Shown in pieces: positions 35,228-42,475 of a stretch of 50,341 nucleotides of DNA (the stretch's first letter is position 1; the number at the start of each line of letters is the position of its first letter). Source of the DNA: Clostridia bacterium (GTDB lineage: Bacteria; Bacillota; Clostridia; Monoglobales; Monoglobaceae). A program made the position numbers and the translations under genes. Under the pieces are notes generated by a model that saw only the letters and a program-made list of their open reading frames with translations, ran no database searches and was not told the DNA's origin. The stretch covers positions 1 to 50,341 of the forward strand of contig JAFYXL010000006.1 of assembly GCA_017546165.1 (NCBI GenBank). The letters are read 5' to 3'.

Positions 35228-36645
35228 AATTTTATCTTTTCTATCAATTCTTTAATCTCTCTTGCGCAACTTCTGTAAACTTCCATATCTCCGCCATAAG
35301 GGTCCTTGACATCCTTCTCTTCCCCTACAAACCCGGATATGGTAATTACATTTTCAAAGCCCACAAGACTTTTCTTATGGGAATCAGTCATCGTAAGTAC
35401 AATGTCTGAATTCTCAATTAATTCGGGGGTCAATTGTCTTGGAATATGATTTTTGATATCTGTGCCAAGCTCTGCTGCTGCCTTTACAGCATTTTCTTCA
35501 GCACTTGATTGATTTACAAACAATCCTGCAGAAATTGCAACTGCATTTTTGTGTGATATGTTGAAAATCCCCTCAGCCATTGCACTACGACAGGTATTGC
35601 CCGTACAGACAAACAGCACGGATTTTGCCGATTTTGCATCAATAATTCTTGCCGCCGCCGCTTTGTAAAGGCGGTTTTTTACAGCTCTCCAAAGTCCCTG
35701 TTCCGGAATTTCAGGAGCGTATATTTCTCTTACTCCCAGTGCATCACATTCACGAAGTGCATCAAAAAGCCTGTTTGCAGCAGACTTTGGGTCATCCTTG
35801 CCTCCAAGGGAAATCACATTTATACCCTTTGGCATATACTCAATAAATTCATCAAACACAAGTACTGAAACCGAATTCACCTTGCTGCGTTTTTCCAAAA
35901 ACCCGGCAACATCTGTTACATTACCTTTTAAAATGAATGTTTGACCTTTAGGCGAATAGTGTTTATATTTCATTCCCGGTGCTTTTGGAATGCCGTCGTC
36001 TTTTAGTTCACTTGACACCAGCACATCGCCCAAAACTTCACTTAGTTCCTCAACGGATATGCCACCCGGACGCAATACTGTGGGAATATCGGAAGTTAAA
36101 TCAATGACCGTAGATTCAACCCCTACCCGTGAGTTTTCACCTTTGATAATTCCCGCAACTCTACCATTCATATCTTCAAAAACGTGTTCAAAGTTTGTAG
36201 GACTTGGTCTGCCTGAAATATTAGCACTTGGCGCCGCAACAGGCACTCCACACTCCTTCAGAAAATCCCTTGCAATTTTGTTTTCCGGAATTCTGATACC
36301 AACAGTATCAAGTCCGGCTGATACTTCAGCAGGGATACAAGCCTTCTTCTTAAGAATCATAGTGATAGGACCTGGACAGAACTTTTCCGCCAGGAGCTTT
36401 GCTGTGTGTGGTATATTCTCCACAAATTCCTCTGCTTCTGAAAAATCTGCAATATGAACAATCAACGGATTATCCGACGGTCTTCCCTTGGCTGTAAAAA
36501 TTTTCTTTACCGCCAGGGAATCAAGGGCGTTTGCGCCCAGTCCATAGACCGTTTCGGTAGGAAAAATCACAGTTTCGCCTGACCTTATCAGTGTGGCTGC
36601 CGACTTTATACCCTCTCTTGTGTTTTCAAAAATTCTTGTTTCCAA
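35224..36645 (-). CDS. Fusion of threonylcarbamoyl-AMP synthase (Sua5) and YwlE-like protein-arginine phosphatase
   Basis: A 473-residue two-enzyme protein in one uninterrupted frame. Residues 1-210 are a YrdC/TsaC domain (IRSGETVIFPTETVYGLGANA, KGRPSDNPLIVHI, SANISGRPSPT) that makes threonylcarbamoyl-AMP from threonine, bicarbonate and ATP; residues 215-335 carry the Sua5 linker KAPGMKYKHYSP and its C-terminal Rossmann domain. Residues 341-473 are a low-molecular-weight phosphatase domain: SVLFVCTGNTCRSAMAE with C347, T351 and R353, and DPYGGD with D448. Thr in the loop is the mark of YwlE-type phosphoarginine specificity, where tyrosine phosphatases have Ile or Leu. The start is a TTG at 36645 with GGAG ahead. 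It overlaps rimI by 4 bp. In Bacillus the two activities are separate nearby genes (ywlC and ywlE). Confidence 0.88.
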   Translation of the reverse strand: METRIFENTREGIKSAATLIRSGETVIFPTETVYGLGANALDSLAVKKIFTAKGRPSDNPLIVHIADFSEAEEFVENIPHTAKLLAEKFCPGPITMILKKKACIPAEVSAGLDTVGIRIPENKIARDFLKECGVPVAAPSANISGRPSPTNFEHVFEDMNGRVAGIIKGENSRVGVESTVIDLTSDIPTVLRPGGISVEELSEVLGDVLVSSELKDDGIPKAPGMKYKHYSPKGQTFILKGNVTDVAGFLEKRSKVNSVSVLVFDEFIEYMPKGINVISLGGKDDPKSAANRLFDALRECDALGVREIYAPEIPEQGLWRAVKNRLYKAAAARIIDAKSAKSVLFVCTGNTCRSAMAEGIFNISHKNAVAISAGLFVNQSSAEENAVKAAAELGTDIKNHIPRQLTPELIENSDIVLTMTDSHKKSLVGFENVITISGFVGEEKDVKDPYGGDMEVYRSCAREIKELIEKIKL

Positions 36646-36670
36646 ATGAATACATCTCCGAAAAAATTCT

Positions 36671-37747
36671 CTAACTTTCTGCCTGTAATTTTAGCTTTTC
36701 GCTCTGGTCTGTTGTAATTAGTGCATCAATGACTTCATCAATGTCACCATTCATAATAGCTTCAATCTTGTATAATGTAAGTCCGATACGGTGATCTGAA
36801 ACACGGCCCTGTGGGAAGTTGTATGTTCTTATTCTTTCACTTCTGTCACCTGTACCAACCTGACTCTTTCTATCTGCCGCAATTGCGTCCTGCTGTTTTT
36901 GGAGTTCCGCCTCATAAAGTCTTGAACGCAGCACCTTTAACGCTTTGTCCTTGTTTTTATGTTGTGAACGCTCGTCCTGACATTCAACAATAACACCTGT
37001 AGGGATATGTGTAATACGAATTGCAGATTCGGTCTTGTTGATATGCTGACCACCGGCACCACTTGCACGGAATGTATCTATCTGAAGATCTGCAGGATTA
37101 ATCTCAAAGTCAACTTCTTCGGCTTCAGGCAGCACCGCAACGGTAACTGTTGAAGTGTGAATTCTACCTTGAGATTCGGTTTCAGGCACACGCTGAACAC
37201 GATGAACACCGCTCTCAAATTTAAGTCGGCTGTAGGCACCCTGTCCCTCAATCATAAACGATACTTCCTTAATTCCGCCTATACCAATTTCGCTAAGATT
37301 CATAATTTCTGTCTTCCAGCGTTTTGATTCGGCATACATTGTGTACATTCTGTAAAGGTCAGCTGCAAAAAGTGCCGCCTCATCACCGCCTGCACCACCA
37401 CGGATTTCAACGATAACGTTTTTGTCATCGTTGGGGTCCTTTGGCAGAAGCAATATCTTTAGTTCTTCCTCTATTCGCTCAATATTCGCCTTTGCCTCTT
37501 TGATCTCCTCGTTGAGCATCTCTTTGAACTCTTTATCTGTATCAGGATCATCAAGCATCATCTCGGCGTCGTCAATTGTATTTTTGTTGGTCTTATATTC
37601 CTTGTACTTCTCAACAATAGGAGTCATATCTGAATGTTCCTTGCAAAGCTTGCGCCAATTATCCATATCTGCCATAACGGCCGGGTCACTTATCTTTGCT
37701 GCAAGCTCCTCGTGTTGTTGTTCTATAAATGATAATTTTTCAAACAT
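36671..37747 (-). CDS. prfA: Peptide chain release factor 1
   Basis: Ends translation at UAA and UAG. The 358-residue protein has the helical domain 1, the stop-codon tripeptide of RF1 (PET at about 188-190, within [17 protein letters not shown]) and the peptidyl-transfer GGQ at 232-234 ([13 protein letters not shown]). Both diagnostic motifs are intact. It follows prfB by 18 bp; having RF1 and RF2 next to each other is less common than RF1 with prmC. The gene prmC, which methylates the GGQ glutamine, is not in this window. Confidence 0.97.
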   Translation of the reverse strand: MFEKLSFIEQQHEELAAKISDPAVMADMDNWRKLCKEHSDMTPIVEKYKEYKTNKNTIDDAEMMLDDPDTDKEFKEMLNEEIKEAKANIERIEEELKILLLPKDPNDDKNVIVEIRGGAGGDEAALFAADLYRMYTMYAESKRWKTEIMNLSEIGIGGIKEVSFMIEGQGAYSRLKFESGVHRVQRVPETESQGRIHTSTVTVAVLPEAEEVDFEINPADLQIDTFRASGAGGQHINKTESAIRITHIPTGVIVECQDERSQHKNKDKALKVLRSRLYEAELQKQQDAIAADRKSQVGTGDRSERIRTYNFPQGRVSDHRIGLTLYKIEAIMNGDIDEVIDALITTDQSEKLKLQAES

Positions 37748-37765
37748 ATTTTACTTCCTTTCACT

Positions 37766-38885
37766 TTAACCTTCAAGTTCACCGCGCGAAAGAGCCGTCA
37801 AGTATGAATCAATAAATCCATCCAAATCCCCATCCATAACTGCTCCTGTATTTCCTGTTTCAAAATTGGTTCGATGGTCCTTTACCATACTATACGGGTG
37901 GAATACGTAGGAACGTATCTGGCTGCCCCAACCAATCTCCATTTGAACACCCTTGAGGTCCTCAATCTTTTCCTTTTGTTCGCGTTCTGCAATCTCCACC
38001 AGTTTTGACTTAAGCATCTTCATAGCCATATCACGATTTTTATGTTGCGAACGTTCGTTCTGACAGGTTACCACAACCCCGGTGGGGATATGGGTAATAC
38101 GTATCGCAGACTCTGTCTTGTTGATATGCTGACCGCCTGCTCCGCTTGCACGATATGTGTCAACTTTTAAGTCCTCAGGGTTTATATTAATTTCGATATC
38201 ATCATCAATTTCCGGCATAACGTCCAGTGACGCAAAAGATGTATGTCTTCTGCCTGATGAATCAAATGGTGAAATTCGCACTAACCGATGAACACCCTTT
38301 TCACACTTAGCATATCCGTAAGCATTAAGACCTTCTATCTGAAAGGTCACACTCTTGATGCCTGCTTCTTCACCATCAAGATAATCAATGGTTTCTGTCT
38401 TAAATCCACGGCGTTCTGCCCAGCGTGTGTACATACGGTAAAGCATTTCACACCAATCCTGAGCCTCTGTTCCTCCTGCTCCTGCGTGAAGAGTAAGGAT
38501 TGCGTTGCTTGAATCATACTTTCCTGAAAGCAAGGTTTCAAGCTTCATTGAGTTTAAATTTTCTGAAAGCTGTTTAAATCCATCCTTAACCTCGTCTAAA
38601 ACACTTATATCATTTTCCTCAATAGCAAGTGCAACAAGGGTAGTCAAATCCTCCCAGGATGAGTAAAGCATTTCATATCTTTCAAGCTTTGCTTTCAGAC
38701 CCTTTATCTTTTGCATAGTCTTGCCTGCACTTTCCATATCGCTGTAAAAGTCAGGCGCCATTGTTTTTTGGTCAAGCTCTGAGATTTCTTCCATAGTTTT
38801 TTCTATGTTAAAGTGAATCCCTCAAATCTGTAATATCTTTTTTCATTCCATCAAGCTCAAGCTTGTATTCATCAAACTCTATCAC
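37766..38885 (-). CDS. prfB: Peptide chain release factor 2, with programmed +1 frameshift
   Basis: Ends translation at UGA and UAA. Two frames must be joined. Frame one starts at a GTG at 38885 behind GAAGGA and reads 25 codons ending DLRDSL, where CTT (38811-38813) is followed by the stop TAA. Skipping one base gives AAC and the second frame from 38809, reading [16 protein letters not shown] into the open frame that ends at 37766. The joined product is 372 residues, with the RF2 codon-reading motif SPF ([14 protein letters not shown]) and GGQ ([13 protein letters not shown]). The site is at codon 26 as in E. coli prfB, but the stop is TAA. Without the shift only a 25-residue peptide is made. 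secA lies 31 bp upstream. Confidence 0.93.
38807..38813 (-). other. Programmed +1 ribosomal frameshift site in prfB (CTT TAA C)
   Basis: On the minus strand CTT, TAA and C follow each other at codons 25-26 of the short upstream frame. An internal Shine-Dalgarno-like GAGGGA lies four bases before CTT, as in known RF2 sites, though it is weaker than the AGGGGG of E. coli. The P-site tRNA-Leu slips from CUU to UUU or UUA when RF2 is scarce. Here UAA, read by both RF1 and RF2, replaces the more usual UGA. Confidence 0.9.
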
Positions 38886-38915
38886 ATTATCACATCCTTC
38901 AAGTTTTAATGTCTT

Positions 38916-41672
38916 TTAATTTTGGTCTTTTCCAAGACAACAATGTTTATATTTCTTTCCGCTACCGCAAGGACAAAGATCATTTCTGCCAATTTTTTCA
39001 GTCTTTACAACAGGCTTTTTCTGGACAGTGCCATCTCCGCCCAGGTTTTCCGCCATAGGCTTTGCAACCTGCTTGCGTTCAATCTTTGATTGCGGAACCA
39101 CGTGGAACAACATTTTGATTGTTTCTTCCTTGATTGCGGCAATCATCTCATCAAACATATCCATAGCTTCAAACTTATATTCAACAACCGGATCTCTTTG
39201 TGCATACGCACGCAAATTGATACCCTGGCGGAGCTGTTCCATACTATCTATGTGATCCATCCACTTTGCATCAACCGTACGGAGAAGAATTATACGTTCA
39301 ACCTCGCGAATACTGTCTCCAAACAACTCCTCTTGAATTTTATATTTTTCAACGGCCTTTTCCTGAACCATCTCTGTAGCTGACTCAACTGTCATATGAT
39401 CAATATCGTGAGGATCAAACTCAAGGTCACCTTCTTTAAAAGGTCCAAACTCTTCTGCAAGTTGTTCACGTATTGATTGCCACTGCCATTCCTCTGCCTC
39501 TTTATATCCGCCTGTATTACGTGTAATGATATTTTCAATGACGCTGCCCATCATTTTGATGATTGTAGCTTTTAAATCAACACCATCCAAAACTTCATTA
39601 CGCTGAGTGTAAATCATTTCACGCTGTTGATTGTTTACATCGTCATAATTAAGTACGTGCTTTCTGATACTGAAGTTTCTGCCCTCAACCCTTGACTGCG
39701 CTGTCTCAATTGAGCCTGAAACCAGCTTGCTTTCAATAGCTTCATCTTCGCCAAAGCCTACCATTTCCATTATCCGGTTTATCTTATCTGCCGCAAAAAG
39801 ACGCATAAGATCATCTTCAAGTGACAAAAAGAATCTTGACTTACCTACATCGCCCTGACGACCTGCTCTACCTCTCAGCTGATTGTCTATACGTCTGCTT
39901 TCGTGACGTTCGGTGCCTATTATATAAAGGCCTCCCGCTGCCAGAACTTCTGCCTGTTCAGGCTCGATTTGAGCCTTGTATTTGTTGTTTAACTCGGTAA
40001 AGGTCTTTCTTGCGTTGATTATCTCTTCATCCTGAGTTTCAGCAAAGCCTGTAGCCTGAACTATAAGCTCAGGGGCAAATCCCAGATTCTCCATTTCTTT
40101 TTTTGCCATAAACTCAGCATTACCGCCAAGAACAATATCTGTACCTCGGCCCGCCATATTGGTTGCGATTGTAACCGCTCCCTTCTTGCCGGCCTGAGCA
40201 ACAATTTCTGCTTCCTTCTCGTGCATCTTTGCGTTAAGAACATTATGCTTGATGCCTTTTTTCTTCAGCATACGGCTTAAGAGTTCCGACTTTTCGATTG
40301 AAACCGTACCTATAAGCACAGGCTGACCAATCGCGTGAGCCGACTCAACTTCGGCAATTACCGCATTGAATTTTGCCCGTTCGGTTTTGTAAATGATATC
40401 AGGCAGGTCTGTTCTTTGCATAGGTTTGTTGGTTGGAATAACCAAAACATCCAAACGATAAATTTCCTGAAATTCTTCCTCTTCAGTCTGCGCTGTACCT
40501 GTCATACCTGAAAGTTTGCCGTAAAGACGGAAGAAATTCTGAAAAGTAATTGTAGCAAGAGTTTTGCTCTCATTTTCAACTTTTACGTGTTCTTTGGCCT
40601 CAATTGCCTGATGCAATCCGTCACTATAACGACGGCCAAACATCAAACGGCCTGTAAACTCATCCACAATGATTACCTGTCCGTCCTTGACAACATAATC
40701 TTTGTCACGTTTCATAACACCGTTGGCCTTGATTGCCTGATTTATGTGATGTGAAATTGTCATATTTTCAGGGTCTGTTAAATTTTCAATACCAAAAGCC
40801 TTTTCCGCCTTTTTCACACCTTCGGGAGTAAGAACTGCGGATTTTGCCTTTTCATCAACAATATAATCTACATCTGCATAAACTTCTTCAGCCTCTTCCT
40901 TGCTGTCTGTTTCAACTACACGACGACATTTAAGTCCCTTGGCAAACAAATCCGCCTGCTCGTAAAGTGCAGTTGATTTTTCACCTACACCTGAAATAAT
41001 CAGCGGTGTTCTTGCCTCATCAACCAGAATACTATCTACTTCGTCCACGATTGCATAATTGTGACCCCTCTGAACCCTGTCCTCTTTGTAGATAGCCATA
41101 TTGTCACGGAGATAGTCAAACCCCATCTCATTGTTTGTACCATATGTGATGTCGGCATTATACGCTTCACGTCTTTGGGCATTATCCTTTTCGTGAATAA
41201 TAAGCCCCACTGAAAGACCAAGGAAATTGTAAAGCTTGCCCATCCACTCACTATCACGTTTTGCAAGATAGTCATTTACCGTTACAATATGCACACCTTT
41301 GCCGGAAAGTGCGTTCAGGTACGCCGGCAAAGTAGCCACCAAAGTCTTACCTTCACCTGTTCGCATTTCGGCAATTCTGCCCTGATGAAGAACAATACCA
41401 CCGATAATCTGGACAGGGAAATGCTTCATTCCTAGAACTCTAGCCGATGCCTCTCGGCAAACAGCAAATGCCTCGGGAAGTATATCTTCCAATGTTTCAC
41501 CTTTGTCTAATCTTTCTTTAAAAATATCTGTCATTTCACGGAGCTGTTCATCTGTCTTTTTTGACATTTCGTCTTCAAAAGCAAGCACCTGCTCCATAAC
41601 AGGTTTAATTCTCTTTAGTTCGCGGTCGCTGTATGTGCCAACAACCTTTTCAATCAAGCTTTTAAAACTCAT
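38916..41672 (-). CDS. secA: Preprotein translocase ATPase SecA
   Basis: Motor that pushes secretory proteins through SecYEG. The 918-residue protein has Walker [14 protein letters not shown] near residue 100, the DEAD-like [19 protein letters not shown], the preprotein cross-linking and helical wing domains, the second motor half with [12 protein letters not shown] and NMAGRGTDI, and the C-terminal zinc motif [13 protein letters not shown] that binds SecB or ribosomes. Length is normal for a full SecA1. GGAGG precedes the ATG, and it has its own promoter. secA-prfB is a conserved pair in Bacillota. Confidence 0.98.
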   Translation of the reverse strand: MSFKSLIEKVVGTYSDRELKRIKPVMEQVLAFEDEMSKKTDEQLREMTDIFKERLDKGETLEDILPEAFAVCREASARVLGMKHFPVQIIGGIVLHQGRIAEMRTGEGKTLVATLPAYLNALSGKGVHIVTVNDYLAKRDSEWMGKLYNFLGLSVGLIIHEKDNAQRREAYNADITYGTNNEMGFDYLRDNMAIYKEDRVQRGHNYAIVDEVDSILVDEARTPLIISGVGEKSTALYEQADLFAKGLKCRRVVETDSKEEAEEVYADVDYIVDEKAKSAVLTPEGVKKAEKAFGIENLTDPENMTISHHINQAIKANGVMKRDKDYVVKDGQVIIVDEFTGRLMFGRRYSDGLHQAIEAKEHVKVENESKTLATITFQNFFRLYGKLSGMTGTAQTEEEEFQEIYRLDVLVIPTNKPMQRTDLPDIIYKTERAKFNAVIAEVESAHAIGQPVLIGTVSIEKSELLSRMLKKKGIKHNVLNAKMHEKEAEIVAQAGKKGAVTIATNMAGRGTDIVLGGNAEFMAKKEMENLGFAPELIVQATGFAETQDEEIINARKTFTELNNKYKAQIEPEQAEVLAAGGLYIIGTERHESRRIDNQLRGRAGRQGDVGKSRFFLSLEDDLMRLFAADKINRIMEMVGFGEDEAIESKLVSGSIETAQSRVEGRNFSIRKHVLNYDDVNNQQREMIYTQRNEVLDGVDLKATIIKMMGSVIENIITRNTGGYKEAEEWQWQSIREQLAEEFGPFKEGDLEFDPHDIDHMTVESATEMVQEKAVEKYKIQEELFGDSIREVERIILLRTVDAKWMDHIDSMEQLRQGINLRAYAQRDPVVEYKFEAMDMFDEMIAAIKEETIKMLFHVVPQSKIERKQVAKPMAENLGGDGTVQKKPVVKTEKIGRNDLCPCGSGKKYKHCCLGKDQN

Positions 41673-41721
41673 CTTTTAGACCTCCAATTTTGCATTCGGG
41701 CATACGAATACAATTATAATT

Positions 41722-41750
41722 AGTATAGCACACTTTTCTGAAAGTTACAA
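41722..41750 (-). promoter_or_regulatory. Sigma-A promoter of secA
   Basis: On the minus strand TTGTAA (41745-41750) and TATACT (41722-41727) are separated by 17 bp. The -35 box lies inside a TTACAAG-C-CTTGTAA inverted repeat (41745-41759), which could be a regulator site. It is the only promoter seen for the run down to tsaD. Confidence 0.8.
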
Positions 41751-41759
41751 GCCTTGTAA
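41745..41759. promoter_or_regulatory. TTACAAGCCTTGTAA inverted repeat over the secA -35 region
   Basis: A perfect 7-bp inverted repeat with one central base. Its left arm includes the complement of the secA -35 box. The ten bases TTACAAGCCT recur at 41795-41804, just before the TATACT box that may serve the next plus-strand gene. A bound protein could act on both divergent genes; none is known to me. Confidence 0.4.
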
Positions 41760-41849
41760 CAAAATATTAACAAGAATTTGGAATATATTTCAAATTACAA
41801 GCCTATACTATTTTAGATATAACTTTATCCGAAAGGAGAATTTAAAAAT

Positions 41850-42134
41850 ATGACACTTGAGCTTGCCCAAAACATTATGTTTTTTCGTTTCAAAACCCAA
41901 AAACTCACACAAGAAGATAAACTGCACTTGGAAAAACTCCGCCTACTTCGCGAAGATATCGAAGACAGCAAAAACAAGCTGAAATCTGCACAAGATAACT
42001 TCAACAATGTAACCGAGCCCAAGCTCATTGACTTCTATATTTACAAAATCCAGGCAGAACAAAGCAGATTTTCACAATTACTCGCCGAATACCGCAACGA
42101 AGAGAAAATCCTCTCCTGCGCCTCGTCTCAATAA
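41850..42134 (+). CDS. DUF2508 (YaaL-like) small helical protein
   Basis: The 94-residue protein is charged, helical and likely coiled-coil. It matches the DUF2508 family by LREDIEDSKNKLKSAQDNFNNVTEPKLIDFYIYKIQAEQSRFSQLLAEY, including the conserved N-F-x-x-V-T-x-P-x-L-I-D-x-x-I-Y core near residues 50-65. No function is established. It has no signal peptide or membrane helix. AAGGAG stands 11 bases before the ATG. A possible -10 (TATACT at 41804-41809) lies upstream, but no good -35 is seen. It is divergent from secA and followed by a tRNA gene on the same strand. In Bacillus the homologue yaaL sits next to bofA and recR; that context is not kept here. Confidence 0.78.
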   Translation: MTLELAQNIMFFRFKTQKLTQEDKLHLEKLRLLREDIEDSKNKLKSAQDNFNNVTEPKLIDFYIYKIQAEQSRFSQLLAEYRNEEKILSCASSQ

Positions 42135-42173
42135 CACAAATTCAAAAAATTTTAAACTTTTTTCAAAATTCAC

Positions 42174-42202
42174 TTGCATTTTACAAAAATGTGTGCTAGA
42201 AT
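42174..42202 (+). promoter_or_regulatory. Promoter of the tRNA-Arg gene
   Basis: TTGCAT (42174-42179) and TAGAAT (42197-42202) are 17 bp apart, placing the start about 33 bases before the mature tRNA. Together with the terminator at 42320 this makes the tRNA gene a separate unit. Confidence 0.75.
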
Positions 42203-42241
42203 ATATATTCGTTGGCGGCAGATATTATGTTTGTCAGCTAT

Positions 42242-42318
42242 GCGCCAGTAGCTCAGCTGGATAGAGTGACTGGCTACGAACCAGTAGGTCAGGGGTTCGA
42301 GTCCCTTCTGGCGCACCA
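42242..42318 (+). tRNA. tRNA-Arg (anticodon ACG)
   Basis: A 77-base cloverleaf with a perfect acceptor stem GCGCCAG/CTGGCGC, D arm AGCTCAGCTGGATAGAGT, anticodon stem ACTGG/CCAGT with loop CTACGAA (anticodon ACG at 42276-42278), T arm with GGTTCGAGTCC and an encoded CCA end. The A34 of ACG would be changed to inosine by TadA so that CGT, CGC and CGA are read. Confidence 0.97.
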
Positions 42319-42319
42319 G

Positions 42320-42358
42320 AAAAACGGCAATTTTCTATTGAAAGTTGCCGTTTTTTGT
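42320..42358 (+). terminator. Rho-independent terminator of the tRNA-Arg gene
   Basis: A 10-bp stem AAAACGGCAA/TTGCCGTTTT (42321-42330 with 42345-42354) with a 14-base loop is followed by TTTTTTG. It starts two bases after the CCA end. Confidence 0.9.
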
Positions 42359-42395
42359 TTTTAATCCAATTTCAGATTTTGTTAATATTTTTTTG

Positions 42396-42424
42396 TTTAC
42401 AATATTATTTTTTTTTGTTATAAT
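42396..42424 (+). promoter_or_regulatory. Sigma-A promoter of the SLH-glycosidase gene
   Basis: TTTACA (42396-42401) and TATAAT (42419-42424) are separated by 17 bp that are almost all T. The start would be near 42431, giving a leader of about 45 bases with AGGAG at 42461. Confidence 0.78.
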
Positions 42425-42475
42425 TAGTTTGTTATATTAATTTTAACTACGATTAATTACAGGAGATTTTTGGCT

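Noticed and set aside
35990..36457. 155-codon plus-strand ORF opposite the Sua5 domain
   Set aside because: Shadow of a conserved enzyme gene, with no independent start signal.
37766..38794. prfB as a truncated gene starting at the ATG at 38794
   Set aside because: The upstream 25 codons, their ribosome site and the frameshift site complete the normal RF2 N-terminus.
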